Both the position numbers and the translations under genes were made by a program. From Myxococcales bacterium (GTDB taxonomy: Bacteria > Myxococcota_A > Polyangia > Palsa-1104 > JAEUJZ01), in the NCBI GenBank assembly GCA_016794365.1, contig JAEUKB010000080.1, positions 1 to 60,826 on the forward strand: a stretch of 60,826 bases of DNA, given 5' to 3'. Under the pieces are notes generated by a model, which had not been told where the DNA came from, ran no database searches, and was given only the letters and a program-made list of their open reading frames with translations. Positions 25,219 to 33,890 of the stretch are shown piece after piece (position 1 is the stretch's first letter; each line of letters begins with the position of its first letter).

Positions 25219-27423
25219 TTATCCCGCAAAAGCGGGCACATGACCAGTGGCCACGAACTGTCCGTCGCCACCCTCGGGTTTGAAGGTAAAGATCGGAATC
25301 AAGTCAATGCCACCTTCTTCAGCTAGCGTGACTTCGGAAATCTCCATGACCCGATAGGCTCCGGCGGCAGTTCGTCCGACATGTACCGCGAGGTTTACAG
25401 CGTTTGCAAGTTCCTCGCGCAGTGCCTTACGACTCGGCGACTCACCGGACAGACGAGCCAGCGACTCAATGCGACCAAGCGCCTCTCGGGCCGATGCTGC
25501 ATCCACACCGACCACAACGCCCTGCCCGCCTGCCAAGCAAGCAGCGACCTCGAACGCTTCGGGACCGCGAACATCGGTAATCAGCAGGTGATCGGGATGC
25601 ATCCGCACCGCCTGACCGATAACCTGACGCATCTCGGGACCACGAGCGAACAGACCGATCCACGCAGAGTTGGTGCCAGACAGATCCAGCTCACTTACGG
25701 GCTCGACGGTAATCACCCGCGCACCAGCCGCCGTCGCACCACCGAGAGCGCCCAACATCACCAACCGACCATAGCCGGACACGATGAGGTTGCGACGCTC
25801 ACGCATGCAGACTTCCAGAAACTCTGACATCGCAGCCGACAGCACATTCTGGCTGACCAGATCCTGAAGCCGTCCGCCAGACTTGCGAACTCGCTTGAGA
25901 ACCAGCGACGGGACACGCGCCAGCGGAGGCAGCGCAGCCTGAAGCAGAACCCCGTTTTCAAGCCGCACTTCGAGCAGCGTCTGATCGGTCTTGCCTGCAA
26001 CCTTGCTAACGAGACGATGAACGGCTCGCTGAACGGCTGCTGGCGAGGTAAACAGACGCTCGCTGAGGCTCTGGCCGGTGCCGCGATCGACAAAGATGCG
26101 ATCATGACCAGCGACGGCAACTTCAAATACTGTCTCGTCGTTTAGCAGCTCATCAAGCGGACCTGCGCCGACCAGCTCTGCCATGGCTTGCTTGGCCAGT
26201 CCCTCTGAATCGAGTCCAATCGGCAGCGGGAAGACCTTCTCGGCGTGCTCTTTGACGACTCGTTCTAGACGAGACGAAGCATCCTGAAGCTGTTCCGGCG
26301 ACGCATGTTGGAGCGAGAGCTGATCCAGCGTCTTGTTTACCACTTGGCTCAGCGACTCAAAGTGACGACGACGCTGCGGATCATCGCTGGCAATGCTGGG
26401 CGGCGCGGCTGGACGAGCAGTCACGGGTGCCGCCGACGGACGAGGTAGCGGACGGGCTGCCCCAAGAGGCGATGCCGATCCACCCGACGACGGACGCGAA
26501 AGTGCTGGACGAAGTGCAGACGAAGGCGGAGCCGACACCGGAGGCGAAGAAACCGGAGGCGGAGCCGCAGCAACCGACGGAGCCGCAGCAGATGGCGAAG
26601 AGGAAGCACTCGGTGCAGACGAAGCAGGAACAGGAGTATCAGCAGAAGCAGACGACGTCACAGGCGGTGGGGTCAGCTTCGGCGAAGGAGCGTCTCCGCC
26701 CATCATCGTGGCTTTGTCAGAGATGCGATCTTGCGGAACGATCGGTCGATCGAGCGGGCTCAGACCCGGCTTGTCGCCGAACAGTCGCTGCGCTTTCTCA
26801 TCACGGATCGCTTCGTTGGAAACCGTCGGACGCACGGGCGAATCATCGAGCGCAGGCGGCTTGATCGATGGACGTACCGAGAGCGGAGGAACCGGCGGTC
26901 GCGACGACGGACTCGCAGCAGGCGGTGGTGCCGCAGGTGCCGCAGGTGCGTCGCCCTTGTCAGCATCCGACATCGCGTCACCACTCGGCATGTCCATGCT
27001 GGTTGGCTCAGCACGCAGCGGAATGGGCGGCATCGGACGAGTCCCGCGCGGTGGCGGTGGCGGTGCCGGACGAGCAGCACCATCAGACGCGCCCGCATTT
27101 TCAAGATCTGCCGTCGAGCTGGTCGAAGCGCCGGTGCCTTCTTCAATCGTGACAATGAAGTCGCCGACGTAGATCTTGTCAGAGCCTTTGACGACGAGCG
27201 GGCCAGTGATCTTGCGTCCGTTTACAAACGTGCCGTTGGTGCTCTTGAGATCAACGACGATGAACTTGCCGTCTTTGAAGACGATGCGCGAGTGACGCTT
27301 GGAGATGTTGTTGCGAGGCAGGACGATGTCATTGCCAGCGACGCGACCGATGGTGATCTCCGGTCGGTCGAACTCCATTCGCTTTGTCTCGCCGCCCTTC
27401 TCACTAATCAGGATGGAGAACAT
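25219..27423 (-). CDS. FHA domain fused to degenerate CpaF/TadA-like secretion ATPase
   Basis: The 734-residue protein starts with a complete FHA domain (TIGRVAGNDIVL, NISKRHSRI, STNGTFVNG; about 20-95). A 230-residue Pro/Ala/Ser-rich linker leads to a CpaF/VirB11-type domain (about 345-720). The fold-specific parts are clear (LVGAGPLDELLNDETVFEV, VKVFV-like IFVDRG, MHPDHLLITDVRGPEAFEV, GRIESLARLSGES). The Walker A region, however, reads NLIVSGYGRLVML near residues 545-556, where a GGTGSGKTT-type loop is expected. The His box has also become GVDAAS. It should not hydrolyse ATP. It probably works as a phosphothreonine-reading structural subunit, and it heads a four-gene operon. Confidence 0.85.
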   Translation of the reverse strand: MFSILISEKGGETKRMEFDRPEITIGRVAGNDIVLPRNNISKRHSRIVFKDGKFIVVDLKSTNGTFVNGRKITGPLVVKGSDKIYVGDFIVTIEEGTGASTSSTADLENAGASDGAARPAPPPPPRGTRPMPPIPLRAEPTSMDMPSGDAMSDADKGDAPAAPAAPPPAASPSSRPPVPPLSVRPSIKPPALDDSPVRPTVSNEAIRDEKAQRLFGDKPGLSPLDRPIVPQDRISDKATMMGGDAPSPKLTPPPVTSSASADTPVPASSAPSASSSPSAAAPSVAAAPPPVSSPPVSAPPSSALRPALSRPSSGGSASPLGAARPLPRPSAAPVTARPAAPPSIASDDPQRRRHFESLSQVVNKTLDQLSLQHASPEQLQDASSRLERVVKEHAEKVFPLPIGLDSEGLAKQAMAELVGAGPLDELLNDETVFEVAVAGHDRIFVDRGTGQSLSERLFTSPAAVQRAVHRLVSKVAGKTDQTLLEVRLENGVLLQAALPPLARVPSLVLKRVRKSGGRLQDLVSQNVLSAAMSEFLEVCMRERRNLIVSGYGRLVMLGALGGATAAGARVITVEPVSELDLSGTNSAWIGLFARGPEMRQVIGQAVRMHPDHLLITDVRGPEAFEVAACLAGGQGVVVGVDAASAREALGRIESLARLSGESPSRKALREELANAVNLAVHVGRTAAGAYRVMEISEVTLAEEGGIDLIPIFTFKPEGGDGQFVATGHVPAFAG

Positions 27424-27808
27424 CTCTCAGCACGCTCCTTGGAGATGGCCTTGCTCTCGAGCAATAGCCGAACCGATTGCGCGATAACTTACCTTTTCCG
27501 ACGCTGACAGGTCAAGCTCTTTTGCCAAACAGAAGCGCCCATTTACCCAGGCGAAGCCGTCGTGACGACACCTGCGTCCGACCAGTCGAATGGCAGGCCG
27601 CATGCAACAGCTGACAAATCCGCTAGAACTGCGAAGGCGCAATATGTTGCGACGATATCAAAATTTGGCTCTCGCTTGAATAGTTCCGACTTGATGTTGT
27701 GTGTGAACCGCATTGCATTACGCCGACCTACATCGTCCACATAAACCGCGTTTGTCGTCTGAAGTCTCCCTGTCTGCGCAATATCTTGGCGTGCTATTTC
27801 GTAGTCTT
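27424..27808. promoter_or_regulatory. Divergent intergenic region between FHA-CpaF and secreted-protein genes
   Basis: These 385 bases hold no convincing gene. The right half is clearly less GC-rich than the coding DNA, as expected for promoters firing both ways. A small perfect hairpin CGCAA-TATG-TTGCG lies at 27638-27651. I could not assign -35/-10 boxes reliably. Confidence 0.35.
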
Positions 27809-28582
27809 ATGAGGATTTTCCGCGCATTTGCGTTTGCTCATCTGATGTCGGGCTTTGGTTCGGCAATTGCGTCCGTCTCTCCCAACACGCTGGCCGCCGG
27901 GCTGCTGTCCACGGCCATCCTGTGCGGAGGCTTCATCGGAGATGCACACGCCGCGCCAAAGTACTTCATCAAAATTCGCGACACAGAGCTGGCCCCTGGT
28001 GTCGACGCTCAGGCAGCGAAAAATCTATCGGCAGCGGCGTCTCAAGCAACGGTGGCTGCGGTGACTGCGTCCGGTACGCCGGACGGCGGCTCAGCGGGTT
28101 CGGACGCAGCAGCACCAGCCAGCAAGCCCGCGATCGGTGACATGGTGAAGAGCGTGCTCGTCGAGTCGCTTCGCAAGCAGCCCGACGTAACGCTCGAGCT
28201 GGAAAGTCCAGTTGCCAATCCCGAAGCGGTCAAGGCCGAGTGCAAGCGCAAGGGTCTGCGCGCCTTTGAGTTCGCGGTGCGTGTGCTGCGGCTCGATCGA
28301 GGAGTCAAGCCACCCGCGTCGGGAAAGCGCTTTCGACTGCTGGAACAGAACGTGAAGCTGTCGCTGGTGGGAACGACTTATCCAGAAGGTCTGCTGGCGG
28401 TTGGTGGCGACGGAGAATCGACGATTCAGATCGAAATCGGAGAGCGCGTCACGCCGGGACAAGAGCGCGAAGTCCTGGAAGAAGCGGTGAAAGATGCCGT
28501 CGAGCAGGCGGTCAAGCAAGGGATGATCAAGCTCTCGCAGCCCCGAGGGAAACCGACGACGGAAAAGCGCAAGCGCAAGTAG
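27809..28582 (+). CDS. Secreted hypothetical protein
   Basis: The 257-residue product has a long Sec-type leader with a hydrophobic stretch (LAAGLLSTAILCGGF) and a likely cleavage site after DAHA. The mature part is an Ala/Ser-rich segment followed by an alpha/beta domain (SVLVESLRKQPDVTLELES, FEFAVRVLRLDRG, QIEIGERVTPGQ) and a Lys/Arg-rich C-terminus. It resembles no named family that I recognise. The motif of a conserved helix followed by strands ending in charged tails is seen in small periplasmic proteins of myxobacteria. I chose the ATG at 27809 because the signal peptide then begins properly; the ATG upstream adds a non-hydrophobic segment. Confidence 0.65.
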   Translation: MRIFRAFAFAHLMSGFGSAIASVSPNTLAAGLLSTAILCGGFIGDAHAAPKYFIKIRDTELAPGVDAQAAKNLSAAASQATVAAVTASGTPDGGSAGSDAAAPASKPAIGDMVKSVLVESLRKQPDVTLELESPVANPEAVKAECKRKGLRAFEFAVRVLRLDRGVKPPASGKRFRLLEQNVKLSLVGTTYPEGLLAVGGDGESTIQIEIGERVTPGQEREVLEEAVKDAVEQAVKQGMIKLSQPRGKPTTEKRKRK

Positions 28583-28712
28583 TTTCCGACGAAACAGTGC
28601 AAACAGAGGCATAGAGCGCCCCAGCGCGTACCGGCGCGTCGCTTGACCCCAGAGACGAAGCGGTGCTAAGCCGCAGGCCTAATCTCTTATCGAGAGAGCG
28701 GAGGCCGATTCC

Positions 28713-28886
28713 ATGTCTTTTCGCGTTGGTGTCAGCGGAGCGTCGCAAGCGGAATCCCCGGAACATGAGCCGGAAGAAGAAATGAGCCCGAGCGACGGGA
28801 CCGTCGCAAGTCATCGATTTCCGTCGCTCACATCGTCTGCCGGAGCCAATCCTTCGGACAGTCCAGAGCACGATCCCGACGAATAA
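28713..28886 (+). CDS. Small acidic protein, 57 residues
   Basis: This short frame encodes 57 residues rich in Ser, Glu, Pro and Asp, starting MSFRVGVSGASQAESPEHEP and ending PEHDPDE. It is supported by a perfect GGAGG at 28700-28704, eight bases before the ATG, and by sitting in a gap between two convergent genes, with its stop five bases from the end of the Hsp70-like gene. No domain, membrane segment or cysteine is visible, and it is probably disordered. The antisense frame over the same DNA is a less plausible gene. Conservation is unknown. Confidence 0.45.
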   Translation: MSFRVGVSGASQAESPEHEPEEEMSPSDGTVASHRFPSLTSSAGANPSDSPEHDPDE

Positions 28887-28891
28887 GCGGA

Positions 28892-29956
28892 CTACGTCGA
28901 GAGCAGGGCGGCACCGCGCGCGATGGCTTCTTCGGGCGCTGACTCGGTGACGGGACGCATCACAGCGCTTGCAGCCACCAAGTCCGCGAGAAGCGGCAGA
29001 CGGGCTCCACCGCCCGAAAGCAGCACTGCCTGAAGCTGCGAAGACTTGAGCCGCGCCGCACGGAACGCGATCTCGATCACTTCCAGGGACTTTCGCAGAT
29101 CATCTTCGACCAGCAGAGCCAGCTGTTCACTCGTCAGTTCCGCCACCAAATCAACCGGCGCATCGACGGCAGTGATGAGCCCCGGCAAGCGAACGGTGAC
29201 GGGCTCGCGCTCGCTGAGCTGACACTTGGCCCACTCTGCCGCAAGTCGCAGTCGCGCCAGCGTCTTGCGATGCGGCCAGACCGATAGACCGTGCTCGCGC
29301 TGAAACGCTTGTCCCAGATAATCGGCCAGTCGCTCGTCAATGAGATCGCTGCCGGTTCCACACTGCGCCGTCGAAAGCACCGTGAAGCGACCGCTCTTTT
29401 GCCCAAGCAGCGTGACTTCGATGTGAAACGCACCAATGTCGCAGACGAGGATCGCTTTGTCGTCGGGTAGCTCGCTTGGCTTTTGGCCGTAAGCACGCGC
29501 GATCGCCAGCGGCTCAAGCACCGTCTGAGCGCCGCGAAAGCCAGCCAAGCGCGCAGCGTCGATCATCGCTTGGTGCTGCTCTGGTGCAAAGTGACAGGGC
29601 ACTGCGATCGTCGCTGCGTGAACTGGATGTCCAATTCGTTCTTCGGACAGCTCTTTGAGCTGGCTCAAAACCACCGCACACAGCTCCGTCGCGGAAAAGC
29701 GCTTGCGATCCAGCTCCAGACGCTGCGAAGTGCCAAGCTGACGACGCAGGTTCGATGCCGATCGCTCCGGCCAGAGCAGAAGCTGTCGTCGGGCACTGTC
29801 GCCAACGTGCAGTGCTCCTTCGCGATCGAGCCCAACCACCGATGGAATGAAGCGATGGCCGGTCAGTGTCTCCAAAAGGACACTGCGATCGCCATCGACC
29901 CACGCTGCACGCGCACAGGTCGGGCCCAAGTCGATGCCGATGCGGGAAACCGCCAT
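28892..29956 (-). CDS. Hsp70-like protein, nucleotide-binding domain only
   Basis: The 354-residue product matches the actin-like ATPase domain of DnaK/Hsp70 and ends before any substrate-binding domain, about half the length of DnaK. The first phosphate loop is GIDLGPTCARAAW, FIPSVVG is conserved, and the adenosine motif is VLLSGGGARLPLL. The second phosphate loop, normally DLGGGTFDVS, is changed to DIGAFHIEVTLL, so the two central glycines are lost. Nucleotide binding may persist with altered hydrolysis. The DUF4920 lipoprotein gene lies 18 bases upstream on the same strand, so the two are probably cotranscribed. Confidence 0.85.
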   Translation of the reverse strand: MAVSRIGIDLGPTCARAAWVDGDRSVLLETLTGHRFIPSVVGLDREGALHVGDSARRQLLLWPERSASNLRRQLGTSQRLELDRKRFSATELCAVVLSQLKELSEERIGHPVHAATIAVPCHFAPEQHQAMIDAARLAGFRGAQTVLEPLAIARAYGQKPSELPDDKAILVCDIGAFHIEVTLLGQKSGRFTVLSTAQCGTGSDLIDERLADYLGQAFQREHGLSVWPHRKTLARLRLAAEWAKCQLSEREPVTVRLPGLITAVDAPVDLVAELTSEQLALLVEDDLRKSLEVIEIAFRAARLKSSQLQAVLLSGGGARLPLLADLVAASAVMRPVTESAPEEAIARGAALLST

Positions 29957-29974
29957 CAGAACAGGAAACAGCGC

Positions 29975-30532
29975 TTAGAGGATCTGAACGCCCGTGGCCA
30001 CCAAGGCCAGCGTGTGCTGCGGAGCCGTCACCTTGCGAGCCGTCTCCCCTTCTTTGACAGCATCTTCAGCGTAGTGCTGCGCTTCAGCGACAGAGAGCGT
30101 CTTGGCAGCAAAGTGTCCTTCGACGGTGGCCGTCTTGCCCATGCAGTCTTTGGGGACGAAGAAGCCGTAGTCTTTGAACGAGATGCGCACCGACTGACCC
30201 TGCGGATCTCCGGTGCTCAAGGTCATCCAGCAGCCTTTTTTCTGGCAGACGCCGGACACCTTGCCGGTCACCTTGATGTCCTTGTCGTTGTACTTGAGCG
30301 GATCGGCGATCACATCCTGCGCAGCGATCGCAGCGCCTGCCGAAAGAGGCGCGCCAAACGTACCGGGCGCAGCAACCGGCGTCGGTTCCGCAGCGGGAGC
30401 CGCAGCAATCGTCGGAAGCGCGGGCTTCACTGGCTCACTGGCGACGGAAGCTGGAGCCGCAGGCTTGTTACAGGCCACAGAGAGCGCGGTCAGCGCAGCA
30501 AAGGCAAACACACGAGCAATCGTCGGACGCAT
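29975..30532 (-). CDS. DUF4920-type lipoprotein
   Basis: The 185-residue product has a signal peptide with lipobox SVAC, followed by an Ala/Pro-rich linker. A small beta-rich domain then contains DPLKYNDKDIKVTGKVSGVCQKKGCWMTL, FKDYGFFVPKDCMGKTATVEGHF and EAQHYAEDA, as in DUF4920. Three cysteines in that domain could form disulfides or bind metal. The OB-like fold has been suggested to bind small ligands, but no function is established. I chose the ATG at 30532 because it puts the hydrophobic core and lipobox in the right place; the longer frame runs through the repeat-rich divergent promoter region. Confidence 0.85.
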   Translation of the reverse strand: MRPTIARVFAFAALTALSVACNKPAAPASVASEPVKPALPTIAAAPAAEPTPVAAPGTFGAPLSAGAAIAAQDVIADPLKYNDKDIKVTGKVSGVCQKKGCWMTLSTGDPQGQSVRISFKDYGFFVPKDCMGKTATVEGHFAAKTLSVAEAQHYAEDAVKEGETARKVTAPQHTLALVATGVQIL

Positions 30533-30803
30533 GACGCCAAGCAAGCCCGCTCCCGTGCGATCTGTCAAGAGTGCTCGGGCCGTCAGCGAGGAAGTGATCC
30601 ATTTTGGCGCAGTTTGTACGCAAGCCGGGCCGCGCGCAGGACTGGATGCATCGGTCTGAATTGTTCGATTTGGCTCGATTTGGTTCAATTTTGGCCGATT
30701 TGGCTCGATTTGGCTCCGTCCCGCCGATCTCCAATCAACGACCCGTGGCCTGCGTCCGAGCGACTGTCGCCGCGTCCACCGGTTTTTGATACCGTTGCTG
30801 GCG
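30533..30803. promoter_or_regulatory. Divergent promoter region with 10-bp helically phased repeats
   Basis: This gap separates the divergent lipoprotein and sigma54-activator genes. At 30661-30720 it contains five to six direct repeats of consensus TGGCTCGATT, period exactly 10 bases. The AT stretches therefore recur once per helical turn, which should favour DNA curvature or cooperative protein binding. Confidence 0.6.
30661..30720. repeat. Decanucleotide tandem repeat (TGGCTCGATT consensus)
   Basis: Units at 30671-30680 and 30701-30710 are identical. Those at 30661, 30681 and 30691 carry one to four changes, and the last unit at 30711 keeps only its first half. The repeat lies outside any gene I accept, upstream of the GAF-sigma54 gene. 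Confidence 0.85.
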
Positions 30804-32378
30804 ATGCCCAAGCAGTCTCGGCTCGCTCATCGGTCGGAATCGGACCACTTTTTTGGTGATGTCGATCGGCGCTCGGTGCTGCTCGCGCTGCTCAACTTGA
30901 TTCGCACAGAGGTCGATCTGGATCGGCTGCTGCGACGGGTGGTCGATCTGCTGGCGCAAGCGATGGATGCCGATCGGGCGACGCTGTTTCTGGTCGATAC
31001 ACTCAGCGGAGAGCTGGTGTCGAAGGCCGCGCACCTGCCCGAGCTGCCAGAAATTCGCCTGCGCAGCGGTCAAGGCATCGCTGGGCTGGTGGCGCAGACG
31101 CAGCGTCCTGTCAATCAGACGCATGCCGACGATCATCCGCGCTTTGCAGCGAGCATCGATCGTCTGACGGGCTATAAGACCGTGACGGTGCTGGCGGTGC
31201 CGGTGCTCGGGCAAGAGACAGCGTCGGGACGAAAGCTGCTCGGGGTGATTGAGGTGCTCAACAAAAAGCGCGGCAGCTTCGACGATCGCGATCGCGATCT
31301 GCTCTGTGAGCTGGCTGACGAGGTAGCGACGGCGCTTCAGCAGACCCAGCTTCCCGAGCGGGTCACGATGAAGACGACGGAGCGCTATCACCGCATCATC
31401 GGAACCTCGACGCCGATGCAGCGCGTCTACGAGATCATCGGACGAGCGGCAGCAACATCAGCGACGGTGCTGATTCGCGGTGAGTCGGGCACCGGCAAAG
31501 AGCTGGCAGCGCGAGCGATTCACGTCAACTCACAGCGCGCACGCGGACCGTTTGTGAAGATCGACTGCACGTCGATTCCCGAAGGGCTGATGGAGTCCGA
31601 GCTGTTTGGACACGAGCGCGGTGCGTTTACCGGCGCAGAGCAGCGGGTGCTCGGCAAAGCGGAGCTGGCAGACGGAGGAACGCTGTTTCTCGATGAGATC
31701 GGCGATCTCAAAGGCAGCCTGCAAGGGAAGCTGTTGCGACTGCTACAAGATCGAGAGTTCGAGCGGGTGGGCGGTCGCAAGACGCTGCAAGTGGATGTCC
31801 GAATCGTCGCTGCCACCAACCGTCCGCTCGAAGCGTGGGTCGAATCGGGACAGTTTCGCGCCGATCTGTACTATCGCCTGAAGGTGATTGAGCTAGCGAT
31901 GCCGTCGCTGCGCGAGCGCGGAGCGGATGACATCGAGCGACTGGGACAACACTTTGTGAAGCTGTACGCGCAGAAGCACAACAAGCTGGTTCGTGGGCTC
32001 TCGACGGATGCGATGCAGCGACTGCGAGCGCATCAGTGGCCGGGCAACATCCGCGAGCTGGAGCACTGCATCGAGAGCGCAGTGGCCCTGTGTCCAGGTC
32101 TTGACATTACGTCGTCGGACTTGCCGCTTCCGTCGTCGCTCAGCGGCTTGCAGCGCAGCGCATCAAGTGATGGCACAGCGACGCAGCGCACCGCACAAAA
32201 AAGCCCAGATCCAGCGCATGGCGGAAGCCTGGAGCTGCCAGAAGGACTGTCGCTGGCCGACGTGGAGCAGCGCTACATTCGTCACACGCTCGATCGATTT
32301 TCCGGCAATCGCTCGGAAGCGGCACGAGCGCTCGGAATTGGCCGAAATACGCTGCTGCGCAAGCTCAAAGAAGAATAG
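30804..32378 (+). CDS. GAF-sigma54-interaction transcription activator
   Basis: The 524-residue protein has an N-terminal GAF sensor domain (about 20-180, LAQAMDADRATLFLVD, IAGLVAQTQRPVNQ). A complete AAA+ sigma54-activator domain follows, with Walker A GESGTGKE, the GAFTGA loop, Walker B GGTLFLDEIGDL and the arginine-rich sensor region. The C-terminal Fis-type helix-turn-helix is RSEAARALGIGRNTLLRKL. All motifs that engage RNA polymerase-sigma54 are present. It should activate genes from distant enhancer sites in response to a small ligand or redox cue. The ATG at 30804 is preferred over a TTG 18 bases earlier. The adjacent phased repeats may be its binding site, which is inference. Confidence 0.93.
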   Translation: MPKQSRLAHRSESDHFFGDVDRRSVLLALLNLIRTEVDLDRLLRRVVDLLAQAMDADRATLFLVDTLSGELVSKAAHLPELPEIRLRSGQGIAGLVAQTQRPVNQTHADDHPRFAASIDRLTGYKTVTVLAVPVLGQETASGRKLLGVIEVLNKKRGSFDDRDRDLLCELADEVATALQQTQLPERVTMKTTERYHRIIGTSTPMQRVYEIIGRAAATSATVLIRGESGTGKELAARAIHVNSQRARGPFVKIDCTSIPEGLMESELFGHERGAFTGAEQRVLGKAELADGGTLFLDEIGDLKGSLQGKLLRLLQDREFERVGGRKTLQVDVRIVAATNRPLEAWVESGQFRADLYYRLKVIELAMPSLRERGADDIERLGQHFVKLYAQKHNKLVRGLSTDAMQRLRAHQWPGNIRELEHCIESAVALCPGLDITSSDLPLPSSLSGLQRSASSDGTATQRTAQKSPDPAHGGSLELPEGLSLADVEQRYIRHTLDRFSGNRSEAARALGIGRNTLLRKLKEE

Positions 32379-32441
32379 CGACGGGAAAGCTCGACAAGGG
32401 ACGGCAGGGAAAATGGCGACGGAAATTGGCGACGGAGCAGC

Positions 32442-33890
32442 TTACGGAAAGACCACGCTCACCGTCGATACAAACGAGCTGGGAGACACCGCGCACTGGG
32501 CATAGCAGCGCAAGACTCCGCCCGTCGGACGCGCCGCCTGAAGTAGCGAATAGATCGTGCCCAGACCGATGATGTGACGACGATCGCGCTCGCGCTTGAT
32601 CTCGGCTAGGAACGTCTGCGCATCGCCCATCAGCAGCGGCTTGAGCGTCTGACGATCGCGGCGCTCGAGCGAGTCACGATCTTCGTCGGTGATCGCCTGC
32701 GGATCGCCAAAGCGCGGTCCCACGTGTGCCAGATCGCCGAGCGCCAGCCACAGCACGCGCTCACCGTCTGCTTGACGCTGTCCAACCCGATTCTGAAGCA
32801 GGGTAATCACGTCGTCGAGCAGCCTCGGTCCAGAAACCTCGTGCTCACGCTGCGGCGCAATGGCCGCAAACTCATGCAGCGAGCCACACAGGATCGGAAC
32901 CACCTTCGGCTCCGCGTCGTGAAGCCCGCGTCGCTTGCGCTCATCCAAGATGAAGCGCAGCCACAGCACCGCCAGCTCCAGCGAGTGCTCGTTGCGATGG
33001 TGAAACTCGTCGCGGACCACCAGCTCGCCCAGCTCTGTACTGACCGCCGTCGCATCAGCGATCACCTGATCGACGAGCACAGTGTCGGTCGGAAGGCCAC
33101 CGATCGGCGTCTGATAGTTCTTTTTGGTAAACGTCAGCGTCGGATCTGCCGCACTGTGATCGCAGCCAAGTAGCACGATCAGCGTCGGAAACTCGGTCGC
33201 ATCGAGCAGCGGCTTGAGCGCCCAGGCATAGGCTGGACCGCCGCTCTTTAGCTCGACGCTGGGCAGCAGGATCGCTCTCGGAGTCCGCGCTTGACTCTTC
33301 ACTTCCGTCAGACCCGGACCGTTTGGCGGCGCAAACGCAGCTTGCAGCGACTGCGATAGCTCCTCGACGCTGAGCGGGTAATGAATGCCTGCGCCACGCG
33401 GCGGACGATCGGGCTGCATGGCAAAGTCCGCGAACACTTTGGCGCAGTGCAGACGGAAATTGGTTGAATCGAGCAGCAGCGCATCGTCGAGCTTCTTGAG
33501 CAGCGACTCCAGCGCATCAGCCGTCAGAGCCCGTCGATACCGCGCAGTAAACTCAGCGACAATCTCGGCGCGCGTACGTGTTCCGTCGCACAGCTCAATC
33601 ACCGCAGCACCCAGCGGTGGCAACGTCACCGGAGCAGGTGCCATTCCCGACGGATCGTACAGCGCGAGCAGCTTCTGACCGCCCGGTCCATCGACGGGAA
33701 AAGCCTCAAGCGGACGCAGCATCGGACGCTCTTCGCTTGGCTCGACTGCATCGTCCGTCGCTTCGTCTGCGGCTTCAGCAGATCCATCGATGCGCGTCAC
33801 ACCATCGACTGCGCCAGGTGATTCGGCTTGCGTCTCAACAGGATCAGACCCAGCGGCCCGATCTTCCTTATCATGAGAGGATACAGACAT
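32442..33890 (-). CDS. MEMO-family (AmmeMemoRadiSam B) protein with PqqD-like N-terminal domain
   Basis: The 482-residue product has an acidic N-terminal stretch, then a PqqD-like winged-helix segment (LGAAVIELCDGTRTRAEIVAEF, LLKKLDDALLLD). This is followed by a MEMO1-type domain (about 190-470) with VLLGCDHS, EFHHRNEHSLELAVLW and VPILCGSLHE. The usual PHAGYxYSG motif is replaced by PSVELKSGG, losing one conserved His. In AmmeMemoRadiSam systems the three MEMO/AMMECR1/radical-SAM proteins work together. No AMMECR1 or radical-SAM gene is adjacent here, while the PqqD-like domain is a peptide-binding module usually paired with radical-SAM enzymes. The start could be the ATG at 33935 instead. 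Convergent with the sigma54 activator. Confidence 0.82.
   Translation of the reverse strand: MSVSSHDKEDRAAGSDPVETQAESPGAVDGVTRIDGSAEAADEATDDAVEPSEERPMLRPLEAFPVDGPGGQKLLALYDPSGMAPAPVTLPPLGAAVIELCDGTRTRAEIVAEFTARYRRALTADALESLLKKLDDALLLDSTNFRLHCAKVFADFAMQPDRPPRGAGIHYPLSVEELSQSLQAAFAPPNGPGLTEVKSQARTPRAILLPSVELKSGGPAYAWALKPLLDATEFPTLIVLLGCDHSAADPTLTFTKKNYQTPIGGLPTDTVLVDQVIADATAVSTELGELVVRDEFHHRNEHSLELAVLWLRFILDERKRRGLHDAEPKVVPILCGSLHEFAAIAPQREHEVSGPRLLDDVITLLQNRVGQRQADGERVLWLALGDLAHVGPRFGDPQAITDEDRDSLERRDRQTLKPLLMGDAQTFLAEIKRERDRRHIIGLGTIYSLLQAARPTGGVLRCYAQCAVSPSSFVSTVSVVFP

Noticed and set aside
29483..30859. Plus-strand frame of 458 residues
   Set aside because: Antisense to the Hsp70-like and DUF4920 genes, with Arg-rich composition and no motif.
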